DNA of 64,000 nucleotides from Anaerobiospirillum thomasii (GTDB lineage Bacteria > Pseudomonadota > Gammaproteobacteria > Enterobacterales > Succinivibrionaceae): positions 822,001-886,000 of the forward strand of contig NZ_UAPU01000007.1 in the NCBI RefSeq assembly GCF_900445255.1. Direction: 5' to 3'. Numbering within the stretch: position 1 is the first letter of the stretch; the number at the start of each line of letters is the position of its first letter. The position numbers and the translations under genes were made by a program. This document shows, in pieces, positions 56,637 to 64,000 of the stretch. A model generated the notes under the pieces. It was given only the letters and a program-made list of their open reading frames with translations. It had not been told where the DNA came from and made no database searches.

Positions 56637-56642
56637 TCACAT

Positions 56643-56673
56643 AAAAAAACCTCTGCCTGACAGAGGTTTTTTT
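56643..56673. terminator. Bidirectional terminator between cnoX and rpiR
   Basis: Arms AAAAAAACCTCTG (56643-56655) and CAGAGGTTTTTTT (56661-56673) have a 5-base loop. It has T runs on both strands and lies between converging genes. Confidence 0.9.
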
Positions 56674-56674
56674 C

Positions 56675-57616
56675 TTAGAAGTTCCAGTTTATAGTAGTAA
56701 TAGGCTCATCAGGCTTTAACAGATCATCAGAGCCAGAGCCACTTCTATTTTCAACAAGAGTATTATCCCTGGTGTTCAAGGTTAAAAGCGATCGCATATA
56801 GATATCATTGATACGCTCTCTGTAGGCTCCTATAAGATCAGAGCGGCGCAGCTTGACGCCTGAGACCAGAATCTTGATATACACCTTGTGCATAAGATAG
56901 ACAGCCGCCAGATCCTCTCCAAGCGCTTCCTTTTTACCAATAGCTATATTGATGGTACTCAGATCATAAAGAACACTGTTGTCAGGGCATAGACATATAA
57001 CGCTTACTCCCTGCTCCTTGAGCGCTTTGCACAAAGCTACAGCCTCTTTATCCTCACCTGAGGCACTAAAGCACAAAAGCAGATCTCCTGGGCGCAATGA
57101 CACAGCACAAAGGTTTAACTTTAAACTGTCCTCTTCATACTCGCTTTTCAAACCAATGGCTAAAAGCTGCTCCTGCATAAAAAGCGCACTTGAGCTGTTA
57201 AAGCCACAGGCACAGATTACAATGCGCCTTGCCTGTGAGATAAGATCTATGGCTCTTGCAAGCTTGGAGCTGTCAGTTTTCATGACATTGTTCTGCAGAG
57301 CATAGATAAGGCCTGAGCAGACTTTGTGGACAATATCCTCCACACTGTCACCGCTTTCAACCTGCCTTACCTGCCTTACAGAGCTCTTTGACAGATTGGC
57401 AGTAAGCGCAAGTTTAAAATCAGGAAAGCCATTGGCCCCATAATGCTTGCAAAAGCGATGAACAGTAGGCTCTGAAACATTGGCTCTTTTAGCCAGCTGA
57501 CCTATAGTCTGTGTTACACACAAGGCAGGATCGTCTAAAATAGCCGATGCCACCTTACGTTCAGATTTGGACAGATCAGGTATCGAGGCCTGTATCCTCT
57601 CTAATAGACTTGCCAT
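56675..57616 (-). CDS. RpiR/HexR-family sugar-phosphate-responsive regulator
   Basis: This 313-residue regulator has an N-terminal helix-turn-helix (LSKSERKVASAILDDP, ANVSEPTVHRFCKHYGANGF) and a C-terminal SIS domain that would bind a phosphosugar (VICACGFNSSSALFM, LLCFSASGEDKEAVAL). The DNA-binding half looks like HexR, which responds to ketodeoxyphosphogluconate. However, it starts 4 bases after nagA, so an amino-sugar phosphate ligand is equally plausible. It is probably co-translated with nagA. Confidence 0.85.
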   Translation of the reverse strand: MASLLERIQASIPDLSKSERKVASAILDDPALCVTQTIGQLAKRANVSEPTVHRFCKHYGANGFPDFKLALTANLSKSSVRQVRQVESGDSVEDIVHKVCSGLIYALQNNVMKTDSSKLARAIDLISQARRIVICACGFNSSSALFMQEQLLAIGLKSEYEEDSLKLNLCAVSLRPGDLLLCFSASGEDKEAVALCKALKEQGVSVICLCPDNSVLYDLSTINIAIGKKEALGEDLAAVYLMHKVYIKILVSGVKLRRSDLIGAYRERINDIYMRSLLTLNTRDNTLVENRSGSGSDDLLKPDEPITTINWNF

Positions 57617-57620
57617 AGGC

Positions 57621-58787
57621 CTAGAGCAGTTCAGCGCTGGTTTTTAAGAAGCCATTCTGCACTACATATCTGATTCTAAAATCATCATCAAAAATAATGA
57701 GATTGGCAATATAGCCACCTTCAATCTTGCCGTATTCATGGTCAATACCAAGCATTCTTGCAGGTGTCAGTGATGCTGCCTCAAGAGCTTCATCAATGGT
57801 AAAGCCACAGGTACGCACCAGAAAGCGCACACTGTCCATAAGACATACATTAGATCCTGCCAGCGAGCCCTTGGCGTCAATCAGGCCTCGGGCCTGATCA
57901 ACAAAGACCTCAGTGCCTGAGACTGTAAATGAACTCATAAGCTGAGGCGAACCTGCAACAGCCTGGGCATCTGAAACAATAAATAGTCTGTTGCCAACAA
58001 GCTTGTGTATCATTCTTATCAGCGCAGGGTGCACATGTCTGCCATCTGCAATCAGACTGATAAAGATATTGTCACTTAAAACTGCCGCACCTAAAATGCC
58101 AGGATCTCGTCCTGTCATCAGACGCATGCCGTTAAAACCATGGGTTACAGAGCTGACACCGTTTTTAAAGGAAGCCAGGGCATCGTAAAATGAGGCATTT
58201 GAATGGCCTATGGATAAAACAATGTGACTATCGCGCAGATCCTGTATGAACTTTGGTTTTACAGATTCAGGGGCAATAGTCATATAGGCAATAGATTTTT
58301 TATACTGCTTTAGATAACTTACATCAGATTCAGTCATGGAGCGCACATAACCTACAGGATGAAAGCCCTTGCGCTCGGAATTGATAAATGGACCCTCAAG
58401 ATGCAGACCAGGGCAGACACCAGGATGCTTTTCCATAAAGGCTGCCACAGAGTTTAAAGCCTGTGTCATATTCTCACGCGGACCTGAAATCAATGTAGGA
58501 ACAAAGGTCAGCGTACCCTTTTGTGTCTGATAGCGGCGCATCTTTTCAAGTGTCTCCTTGTTGGGAGATGCACCGAAAGTCACACCGGCACAGCCGTTGA
58601 TTAAAGTATCGATAAGACCTGGAGCCACATGCAGACCGTTAAGATCGATCTCCTCTGAAGTACCGTCCTCAAGCAGCACCGGATCCAATGGAATAATGCG
58701 GTGATTCTGTACCACCAGGCTGTCTGCCTGTGCAAAATCCTCAGAAGTCAGATGCAATTTTGCATTGCGCAGTATTGTTCCACCCAT
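57621..58787 (-). CDS. nagA: NagA, N-acetylglucosamine-6-phosphate deacetylase
   Basis: NagA removes acetate from GlcNAc-6-phosphate, feeding amino sugars into glycolysis or wall recycling. Its 388 residues of the amidohydrolase fold contain APGLIDTLINGCAGV, GLHLEGPFINSERKG (metal Glu), SIGHSNASFYDA, SVTHGFNGMRLM and the catalytic Asp in VSDAQAV. AGGAG precedes ATG 58787 and the gene starts 12 bases after srmB. No nagB or nagE is in view; the rpiR-type gene follows. Confidence 0.92.
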   Translation of the reverse strand: MGGTILRNAKLHLTSEDFAQADSLVVQNHRIIPLDPVLLEDGTSEEIDLNGLHVAPGLIDTLINGCAGVTFGASPNKETLEKMRRYQTQKGTLTFVPTLISGPRENMTQALNSVAAFMEKHPGVCPGLHLEGPFINSERKGFHPVGYVRSMTESDVSYLKQYKKSIAYMTIAPESVKPKFIQDLRDSHIVLSIGHSNASFYDALASFKNGVSSVTHGFNGMRLMTGRDPGILGAAVLSDNIFISLIADGRHVHPALIRMIHKLVGNRLFIVSDAQAVAGSPQLMSSFTVSGTEVFVDQARGLIDAKGSLAGSNVCLMDSVRFLVRTCGFTIDEALEAASLTPARMLGIDHEYGKIEGGYIANLIIFDDDFRIRYVVQNGFLKTSAELL

Positions 58788-58799
58788 ATAAACTCCTAT

Positions 58800-60140
58800 T
58801 TAAACTTCTTTTCCTTCCTGAGCTGCCTTTAAAGCTGCTTTTCTGGCTCTCTTCAATGCAAAATCAGGTTTTCCTTTGTTCTTCTTGTGGCGCTCTCTTA
58901 TCTTGACGCGAACCTTTTTGTCCTCGCCCTTTTTCTTTTTCTCAAAGCCACCCTTGCCACCCATTGAGGCTCTGCCTTTTTTCTGTACACTCTGCAGAGT
59001 ATCACTCTCCACAAATGCCGCACAAAGACCCTTTATAGAGCGTCTTTCAATATCCTTTTGTGTATAGCGCTCAATCTTTAGCATCAATGGCAACTCAACC
59101 TTCTCAACTAATGAGACCACTACGCCTTTGGCACCGGCACGTGCAGTGCGTCCTGCCCTGTGCACATAGGTTGCAGCATTGTTTGGCAGATCAAAATTAT
59201 AGACAGTTGCAATCTCCGGAAGATCAAGGCCACGGGCCGCCACATCTGTTGCCACAAGAATATTGGCCTCACCATCTTTGAATTTGCCAAGAGAGGCCTG
59301 CCTTTCATTCTGCGACTGATCGCCTGTAAGCAGCACCACTTTAAATTTATTTTTACTAAGCGAGGAAAAAAGCTCTAAAGCCCTGTCCTTGGTTCGGGCA
59401 AAGACCACAGATCGTCCGTTGGCTGTCGTCAGAAGATGGATAATAATTTTGACCTTCTGTGTGGAATTGGCAGCATAATAGGCTCTGGCTGATAAAAGCT
59501 CAGGCAATTTTTCATCAGAGTTTTCACCTGATCCAATCTTGATTTCAATAGGATCCTCTAAAATCTCACTGGCAAAATCTCTGACACCAAAACCCTCAAG
59601 AGTGGCGCTAAAGAGCATAGCCTGTCTTACAGATACAAGCTCAGAGACAATTTTAAGCACATCATCTCTAAAACCCATATCAAGCATTCTGTCAGCCTCG
59701 TCTATGACAAGATACTCAACTTCACTAAGATCAAGCCACTGCTTTTTAATAAATTCACTCAAACGGCCAGGTGTTGCCACCACAATCTTTGGTGATTTCT
59801 GACGCTGTATATCACGCCCCTCTCCACCTATGACAGAGCTTATCTGCATAACATCGCAGGCTAAATCAGATCCTACAGCACACACCTGCATGGCAAGCTC
59901 ACGTGTAGGCTCAAGAATAAGTGCCTTTGGCCTGTCATCTGTGTCTGTATACAAAGCACTGATTATAGGCAGTAAAAAGGCTGCACTTTTACCTGTGCCT
60001 GTGGGAGCACAGCCTAGAATATCAAAGCCATCAAGAGCCTTAGGTATGGCAATGGCCTGTATAGGAGTAGGCTTATCCCAGCCTAGCTCCTTTATCTTCT
60101 CAACAAGACCGTCCTGTAAATCAAACTGCATAAAACCCAT
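58800..60140 (-). CDS. srmB: SrmB-like DEAD-box RNA helicase
   Basis: This ATP-dependent RNA helicase of 446 residues (E. coli SrmB 444) has Q motif TPIQ, motif I APTGTGKS, DEAD (VIDEADRMLDMGF), SAT (FSATLEG) and HRAGRTARAG. The N-terminal run ALDGFDILGCAPTGTGKSAA and the long Lys/Arg-rich tail match SrmB, an early 50S assembly helicase, better than RhlE or DeaD. The start shares a TAATG junction with the sdhE stop, so the two are translationally coupled. Confidence 0.87.
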   Translation of the reverse strand: MGFMQFDLQDGLVEKIKELGWDKPTPIQAIAIPKALDGFDILGCAPTGTGKSAAFLLPIISALYTDTDDRPKALILEPTRELAMQVCAVGSDLACDVMQISSVIGGEGRDIQRQKSPKIVVATPGRLSEFIKKQWLDLSEVEYLVIDEADRMLDMGFRDDVLKIVSELVSVRQAMLFSATLEGFGVRDFASEILEDPIEIKIGSGENSDEKLPELLSARAYYAANSTQKVKIIIHLLTTANGRSVVFARTKDRALELFSSLSKNKFKVVLLTGDQSQNERQASLGKFKDGEANILVATDVAARGLDLPEIATVYNFDLPNNAATYVHRAGRTARAGAKGVVVSLVEKVELPLMLKIERYTQKDIERRSIKGLCAAFVESDTLQSVQKKGRASMGGKGGFEKKKKGEDKKVRVKIRERHKKNKGKPDFALKRARKAALKAAQEGKEV

Positions 60141-60403
60141 TACACGCCCTCAACTCCGACACGGGTGGCATGACAGGCAATAATAATTTCAATCATTTCC
60201 TTTCTGCTCTGACTGTCAGGCTCTGCTGTGCCGTGCAGCCAGCGGAACAGCTCAAGATCGGTTGCATTTAACAGATCCATATACATGTCAACATACTTAG
60301 GATCCATATTTGGCAAATCCTTGTCAACAAAAGGTAAAAGCATTAAATCAAGTTCACGCATACCACGGCGTGACTGCCATTTTATTTTTCCAAAATCTTC
60401 CAT
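60140..60403 (-). CDS. sdhE: SdhE, FAD assembly factor for succinate dehydrogenase/fumarate reductase
   Basis: SdhE is an 87-residue helical protein that promotes covalent FAD attachment to SdhA and FrdA. The hallmark RRGMRELD is in KIKWQSRRGMRELDLMLLPF (residues 6-25), followed by DLELFRWL as in E. coli. In a fumarate-respiring anaerobe its client would be fumarate reductase (inference). It starts 1 base after thyA and overlaps srmB by one base. Confidence 0.92.
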   Translation of the reverse strand: MEDFGKIKWQSRRGMRELDLMLLPFVDKDLPNMDPKYVDMYMDLLNATDLELFRWLHGTAEPDSQSRKEMIEIIIACHATRVGVEGV

Positions 60404-60404
60404 T

Positions 60405-61199
60405 TTATACCGCCACAGGAGCTTTGATTACAGGATAAGGATCATAATCTACAAGCTCAAAATCTTCATATTTATAATCAAAAATATCTTTGGCCTTTCT
60501 CTTTATAATCATCTTTGGCAGTGCCCTTGGGGTGCGTTTTAGCTGCTCGTCTGCCTGCTCAAAATGATTATGATACAGATGGGTATCACCACCGGTCCAG
60601 ATAAACTCACCAAGCTCCATACCGCACTCTTTGGCCATCATCATAGTCAGCAGTGAGTAGCTTGCAATATTAAATGGCACACCTAAAAAGAAATCACATG
60701 ATCTCTGATACAAAAGACATGAGAGTTTATTGTTGGCCACGTAAAACTGAAAGAGCGCATGACAAGGAGGCAGAGCCATCTTTTCAACCTCGGCAGGATT
60801 CCAGGCTGAAACAATAATACGGCGTGAATCTGGATTGGTCTTTAAGGTATGTACCACATTTGCAATCTGATCAATGCAGCTACCATCCTCGCGCGGCCAT
60901 GATCGCCACTGTTTGCCATAAACAGGACCAAGATCGCCATTTTCATCAGCCCACTCATCCCATATGGAAACACCGTTTTCCTTAAGATAACGAATATTGG
61001 TATCTCCTGAAAGAAACCATAAAAGCTCATGAATAATGGATTTTAAATGTACCTTTTTTGTTGTAAGCAGCGGAAAGCCTGCACTTAAATCAAAACGCAT
61101 CTGTGTGCCAAAAATAGATCTGGTGCCAGTATGAGTTCTATCATCTCTGTCTACGCCCTCATCCTTAATCTTTCGCATCAAATCAAGATAATTCTGCAC
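60405..61199 (-). CDS. thyA: ThyA, thymidylate synthase
   Basis: ThyA makes dTMP from dUMP with methylene-tetrahydrofolate. Its 264 residues equal E. coli. The catalytic Cys is in [12 protein letters not shown], with [32 protein letters not shown] and [17 protein letters not shown]. The start is GTG 61199 with AGGAG 6 bases upstream. In E. coli the order is ptsP-lgt-thyA; here lgt is missing from between ptsP and thyA. Confidence 0.97.
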   Translation of the reverse strand: MQNYLDLMRKIKDEGVDRDDRTHTGTRSIFGTQMRFDLSAGFPLLTTKKVHLKSIIHELLWFLSGDTNIRYLKENGVSIWDEWADENGDLGPVYGKQWRSWPREDGSCIDQIANVVHTLKTNPDSRRIIVSAWNPAEVEKMALPPCHALFQFYVANNKLSCLLYQRSCDFFLGVPFNIASYSLLTMMMAKECGMELGEFIWTGGDTHLYHNHFEQADEQLKRTPRALPKMIIKRKAKDIFDYKYEDFELVDYDPYPVIKAPVAV

Positions 61200-61221
61200 A
61201 GCTGTCTCCTAGAAAATTAAA

Positions 61222-63492
61222 TTAAAAACCGTCTGCTACATCAAGGATGCGGCTTAGGCCATGATCTTTGGCATATTTATTATATAGATTGCGTATCTGT
61301 GTGCAATCATGCAGTGTCACAGCTTTTTGTCCAAGCTCAATAAGCTCACTGTGACACAGTCTGCGTATTATATATTTTATACGACTTATACCCGAGTAGT
61401 TCATAGATACTCTGTCAAAGCCAAGAGAAATAAGCAGCATTACACCCAAAGGTGAACTTGCAAGCTCGCCACAGACTGTAATAGGCTTGTCAAGCTCTTT
61501 GGCTCTGCTTGCAAGATAGCTCAAACACCTTACAACAGCAGGATGGAAGTCATCATAAAAACGGCTGACTTTGGTATTGGCTCTGTCCACAGCTAAAAGA
61601 TACTGCACAAGATCATTTGAGCCTATGGAGAAGAAATCAACATAAGGTGCCACGTCATCTAGCATATAGACAAGGCTTGGCACCTCAACCATAACGCCAA
61701 AACGTACATCAGGCACACTGACTCCTGTGGCCGATTCAATCTCGCTGCGGGCTTTTTGTATACAGTCTCTTGCAAATAAAACCTCATCAAGACGTGAGGC
61801 CATTGGTATCATAATCTCAAGATTGCCATATTCAATATTGGCACTGAGCATGGCCTTTAACTGTGTCATCATGATCTGAGGCTGATCCATGCTCACCCTG
61901 ATGCCTCGCCAGCCAAGAGCAGGATTGACCTCCTGACATGGCAGATAAGGCAGACCCTTGTCAGAGCCTACATCAAGAGTACGCATGCAGACACTCTTGC
62001 CTTTATAGTCGCCCAATATTTCCTTGTACCACTCAATCTGCTGAGCCTCTGACGGGAAGGACTGTGTGAGCATAAAGGCAATCTCAGTACGATACAGACC
62101 AACACCGTCAACCATATCGCAGATATGTTCGGCCTCATCATGATTCATGCCGGCATTTAGCTGAACTGCAACTGGTACACCATCTAAAGTCACTGGCTCA
62201 AGATTGCGCTCTTTGTAGAACAGATCGGCCTGCTCTCTGTCCTGATTTATAAGCTGTTCAAATTCATCTATGACACTCTGCGGCGGATCTAAAAGCACCT
62301 CAGCCTCACAGCCGTTGACTACAAGCACCCTGCCGTCAACCTCCTGAGGATCAAGCTCCACACCAAAAACTGAAGGTATGCCAAGATCGCGCGCTAAAAT
62401 GGTAGCATGCGAGGTGGTATTGAATGAGGTCACCACAAAACCTACAATCTTCTCGCGAGGCAGCTCGGCAAGCATGGCTGCCGGCAGTGACTCCACCACC
62501 AAAATCACCTGCTCGTTAAAATCAAAGTCGCGGTTGCTTGCATGCACCAGTCGTGAAACTAAAATCTGTGCAAAATCCTTAAGCTCCTGATAGAGCTCCT
62601 CATCGCCATCTTCTTTGGCCATAGCCATTTTGGCAGATAAAACCTTTTTAATAGCTGAGCTTGCAAACAGTCCCTCTTCAAGAATACGCGCATCAACCTC
62701 ATCCTGCAGTGCAGTGTCATCAAGCATTTTGCCATAGCTTGCAATATAGCCGCTTGCTGCCTGTCCCTTGTCATTTTCCTGCATCTCAAGGGCGGCCTTA
62801 TCCATCTGCACCTGCATCTGAAATATAGTCTGATGAAAAAGCTCCTGCTGCATTAGAGGATCATCACTGTGTAGAAGCTTAACCTCATCTAATGATACTG
62901 ACGGTTGCCAGACAAGAGCCTTGGCAATTGCTAGATGACCTGTGCCTTTTGCGCCTTTATAGCGCTTTAAATTCATGTCGCTATCTTTCTTTTCAGCCTG
63001 CGAGGCGGCAATAATTGAGGCAATCTGAGCTGAGAGTGTGACTAAAAAGGACTCTTCTGTCTGACCAAACTGTCTTTGCTGACGACTCTGAATAACAAGC
63101 ACACCAAGCAACTCTCCCTGATTGATAACAGGTACGCCTAAAAATGATTTGTATTCATCCTCGCCCACGTCAGGCAGATACTTGAAGTTGGGATGTGAAG
63201 GGGCATCGGCCAGATCTAAAAGCTCACGGGTTGCACCTACAACACCTACAAGACCCTGACCATAGCTCAAGGAGGCCTTACCTACAGCCGATGGGGCCAG
63301 ACCGTCAGTTGCCACCAGTCTGTAGCGCTGTCGCAGCTCATCGCACAGATACAGTGAACAGCAGTCTGCCAGGGTGGTCTGTCTGATGCGCTCAACCAGA
63401 GTAGCCATAGCTGTCTCCAGAGAGTTTTTGGCACCTACTTCCCTGGTGATGCTGCAAAGAGCCTGCAATATCTGACCTTGTCTATCGTCCAT
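61222..63492 (-). CDS. ptsP: PtsP, phosphoenolpyruvate-protein phosphotransferase of the nitrogen PTS
   Basis: PtsP (EI-Ntr) passes phosphate from PEP to NPr and on to PtsN, linking nitrogen state to potassium and envelope control. Its 756 residues start with a GAF sensor domain (1-170, EESFLVTLSAQIASIIAASQ) and continue as enzyme I: the phospho-His in TTSHATILARDLG (near residue 365) and the PEP-binding TIM barrel with GLYRTEIAFM, DVGSDKGLPYLP, FSIGSNDLVQYLLAVDR and ITVCGELASSPLG. The active Cys of enzyme I is in that last motif. It starts 15 bases after rppH. Confidence 0.95.
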   Translation of the reverse strand: MDDRQGQILQALCSITREVGAKNSLETAMATLVERIRQTTLADCCSLYLCDELRQRYRLVATDGLAPSAVGKASLSYGQGLVGVVGATRELLDLADAPSHPNFKYLPDVGEDEYKSFLGVPVINQGELLGVLVIQSRQQRQFGQTEESFLVTLSAQIASIIAASQAEKKDSDMNLKRYKGAKGTGHLAIAKALVWQPSVSLDEVKLLHSDDPLMQQELFHQTIFQMQVQMDKAALEMQENDKGQAASGYIASYGKMLDDTALQDEVDARILEEGLFASSAIKKVLSAKMAMAKEDGDEELYQELKDFAQILVSRLVHASNRDFDFNEQVILVVESLPAAMLAELPREKIVGFVVTSFNTTSHATILARDLGIPSVFGVELDPQEVDGRVLVVNGCEAEVLLDPPQSVIDEFEQLINQDREQADLFYKERNLEPVTLDGVPVAVQLNAGMNHDEAEHICDMVDGVGLYRTEIAFMLTQSFPSEAQQIEWYKEILGDYKGKSVCMRTLDVGSDKGLPYLPCQEVNPALGWRGIRVSMDQPQIMMTQLKAMLSANIEYGNLEIMIPMASRLDEVLFARDCIQKARSEIESATGVSVPDVRFGVMVEVPSLVYMLDDVAPYVDFFSIGSNDLVQYLLAVDRANTKVSRFYDDFHPAVVRCLSYLASRAKELDKPITVCGELASSPLGVMLLISLGFDRVSMNYSGISRIKYIIRRLCHSELIELGQKAVTLHDCTQIRNLYNKYAKDHGLSRILDVADGF

Positions 63493-63507
63493 CTTAGTAC
63501 TCCTTAT

Positions 63508-64000
63508 TTAATAATTCTTATTATTATGTCTATAGCCACCGTACGACCTGTTAGGACGTGAAAACATGGCAGCATGGGCAAACTCAGTTAAAACATGGCG
63601 GTATACATCGCGTTTAAAAGCCACCACCTGTCTTACCGGATACCAGTAATTGACCCAGCGCCAGTCATCAAATTCAGGCTCGCCGCGCGAGTTGAATTTT
63701 ATATCAGACTGACTCTCTGAGTTTAGCCTTAATAAAAACCACTTCTGCTTCTGACCAAAACACACAGGATCCACATCCCAGCGTATAAGTCGTTTGGGCA
63801 GTTTATAGCGATACCAGTGTCTTGAACTGGCAAGGACTGTAACATCACTCCGCTCAAGTCCCAGCTCCTCATACAGTTCACGATACATGGCATCTACAGG
63901 ACTCTCGCCCAGATCTACCCCTCCCTGGGGAAACTGCCATGAGTTCTGTCTAAGGCGCCTTGCCCAGAGAACCTGACCTTTGCGGTTACATATAACTATT
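63508..64000 (-). CDS. rppH: RppH, RNA pyrophosphohydrolase, 5' part cut by window edge
   Basis: RppH converts 5'-triphosphate mRNA ends to monophosphate, opening them to RNase E. The start codon lies beyond the right edge; about 163 codons are visible. The first residues in view read [20 protein letters not shown], then [12 protein letters not shown], and the full Nudix box GGVDLGES...[10 protein letters not shown] is intact, with the RppH-type [10 protein letters not shown] downstream. rppH-ptsP adjacency is the E. coli arrangement and supports the name. Confidence 0.93.
   Translation of the reverse strand, partial: IVICNRKGQVLWARRLRQNSWQFPQGGVDLGESPVDAMYRELYEELGLERSDVTVLASSRHWYRYKLPKRLIRWDVDPVCFGQKQKWFLLRLNSESQSDIKFNSRGEPEFDDWRWVNYWYPVRQVVAFKRDVYRHVLTEFAHAAMFSRPNRSYGGYRHNNKNY

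Overview
This window looks like chromosomal DNA from a gammaproteobacterium of moderate-to-low G+C. By gene content and layout the best guess is a flagellated, probably anaerobic relative of the Aeromonadales/Succinivibrionaceae. That placement is inference: several gene strings follow the Enterobacteria/Vibrio order (rlmN-rodZ-ispG-hisS-yfgM-bamB-der, queA-tgt-yajC-secD-secF, parE near yqiA-cpdA, rcsF-trmO, rppH-ptsP), flagellar regulation is of the Vibrio FlrBC type, and an SdhE flavinylation factor is present. No plasmid, phage, insertion sequence or CRISPR array was seen. The window is almost fully coding and the genes are mostly core functions.

Layout: 1-2657 (minus) holds a partial HAD phosphatase, trmO, rcsF and an LRAT-domain protein. 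3139-9692 (plus) is a complete phosphate regulon, pstS-pstC-pstA-pstB-phoU-phoB-phoR. 10037-12539 (minus) is the flagellar two-component pair flrB-flrC. 12754-14409 (plus) is a Na+/phosphate cotransporter. 14478-24219 (minus) holds glycogen phosphorylase, flhB, parE, a QseBC-like two-component system, yqiA and cpdA. 24220-25548 is gene-poor and contains the remains of an AAA-ATPase-like gene. 25549-34571 (minus) is the der-bamB-yfgM-hisS-ispG-rodZ-rlmN string, listed here in coordinate order. A BASS-family transporter and mrcA (PBP1A) follow. 38889-39238 carries four alanine tRNA genes arranged as a duplicated pair behind a strong promoter. Then come tolC, cobB, a SmtB-like regulator-iscS-pepB operon, a HIT protein, nlpI, the queA-tgt-yajC-secDF string, a von Willebrand/zincin protein, lapC, cnoX, a nagA-rpiR pair, srmB-sdhE-thyA, ptsP and a partial rppH.

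Themes: phosphate sensing and uptake are concentrated at the left end (Pst, PhoU, PhoBR, and a PhoU-tailed Na+/Pi carrier). Envelope biogenesis is the largest theme (RcsF, BamB, RodZ, PBP1A, TolC, NlpI, SecDF-YajC, LapC). Translation and RNA genes form another group (TrmO, Der, HisS, RlmN, Tgt, QueA, SrmB, RppH, tRNA-Ala). Many first-ATG calls are too long, and I moved starts where a ribosome binding site, a promoter or family alignment decided it.

I found no convincing brand-new multi-gene system. The observations most worth checking are a perfect 15-bp hairpin inside the 5' end of phoR, a zinc-sensor-like repressor heading an iscS-pepB operon, a lone HExxH plus VWA protein without its usual AAA+ partner, a BamB with a long helical tail carrying a repeated SGFGL motif, and terminator-like hairpins placed inside the pst and yajC-secDF operons.
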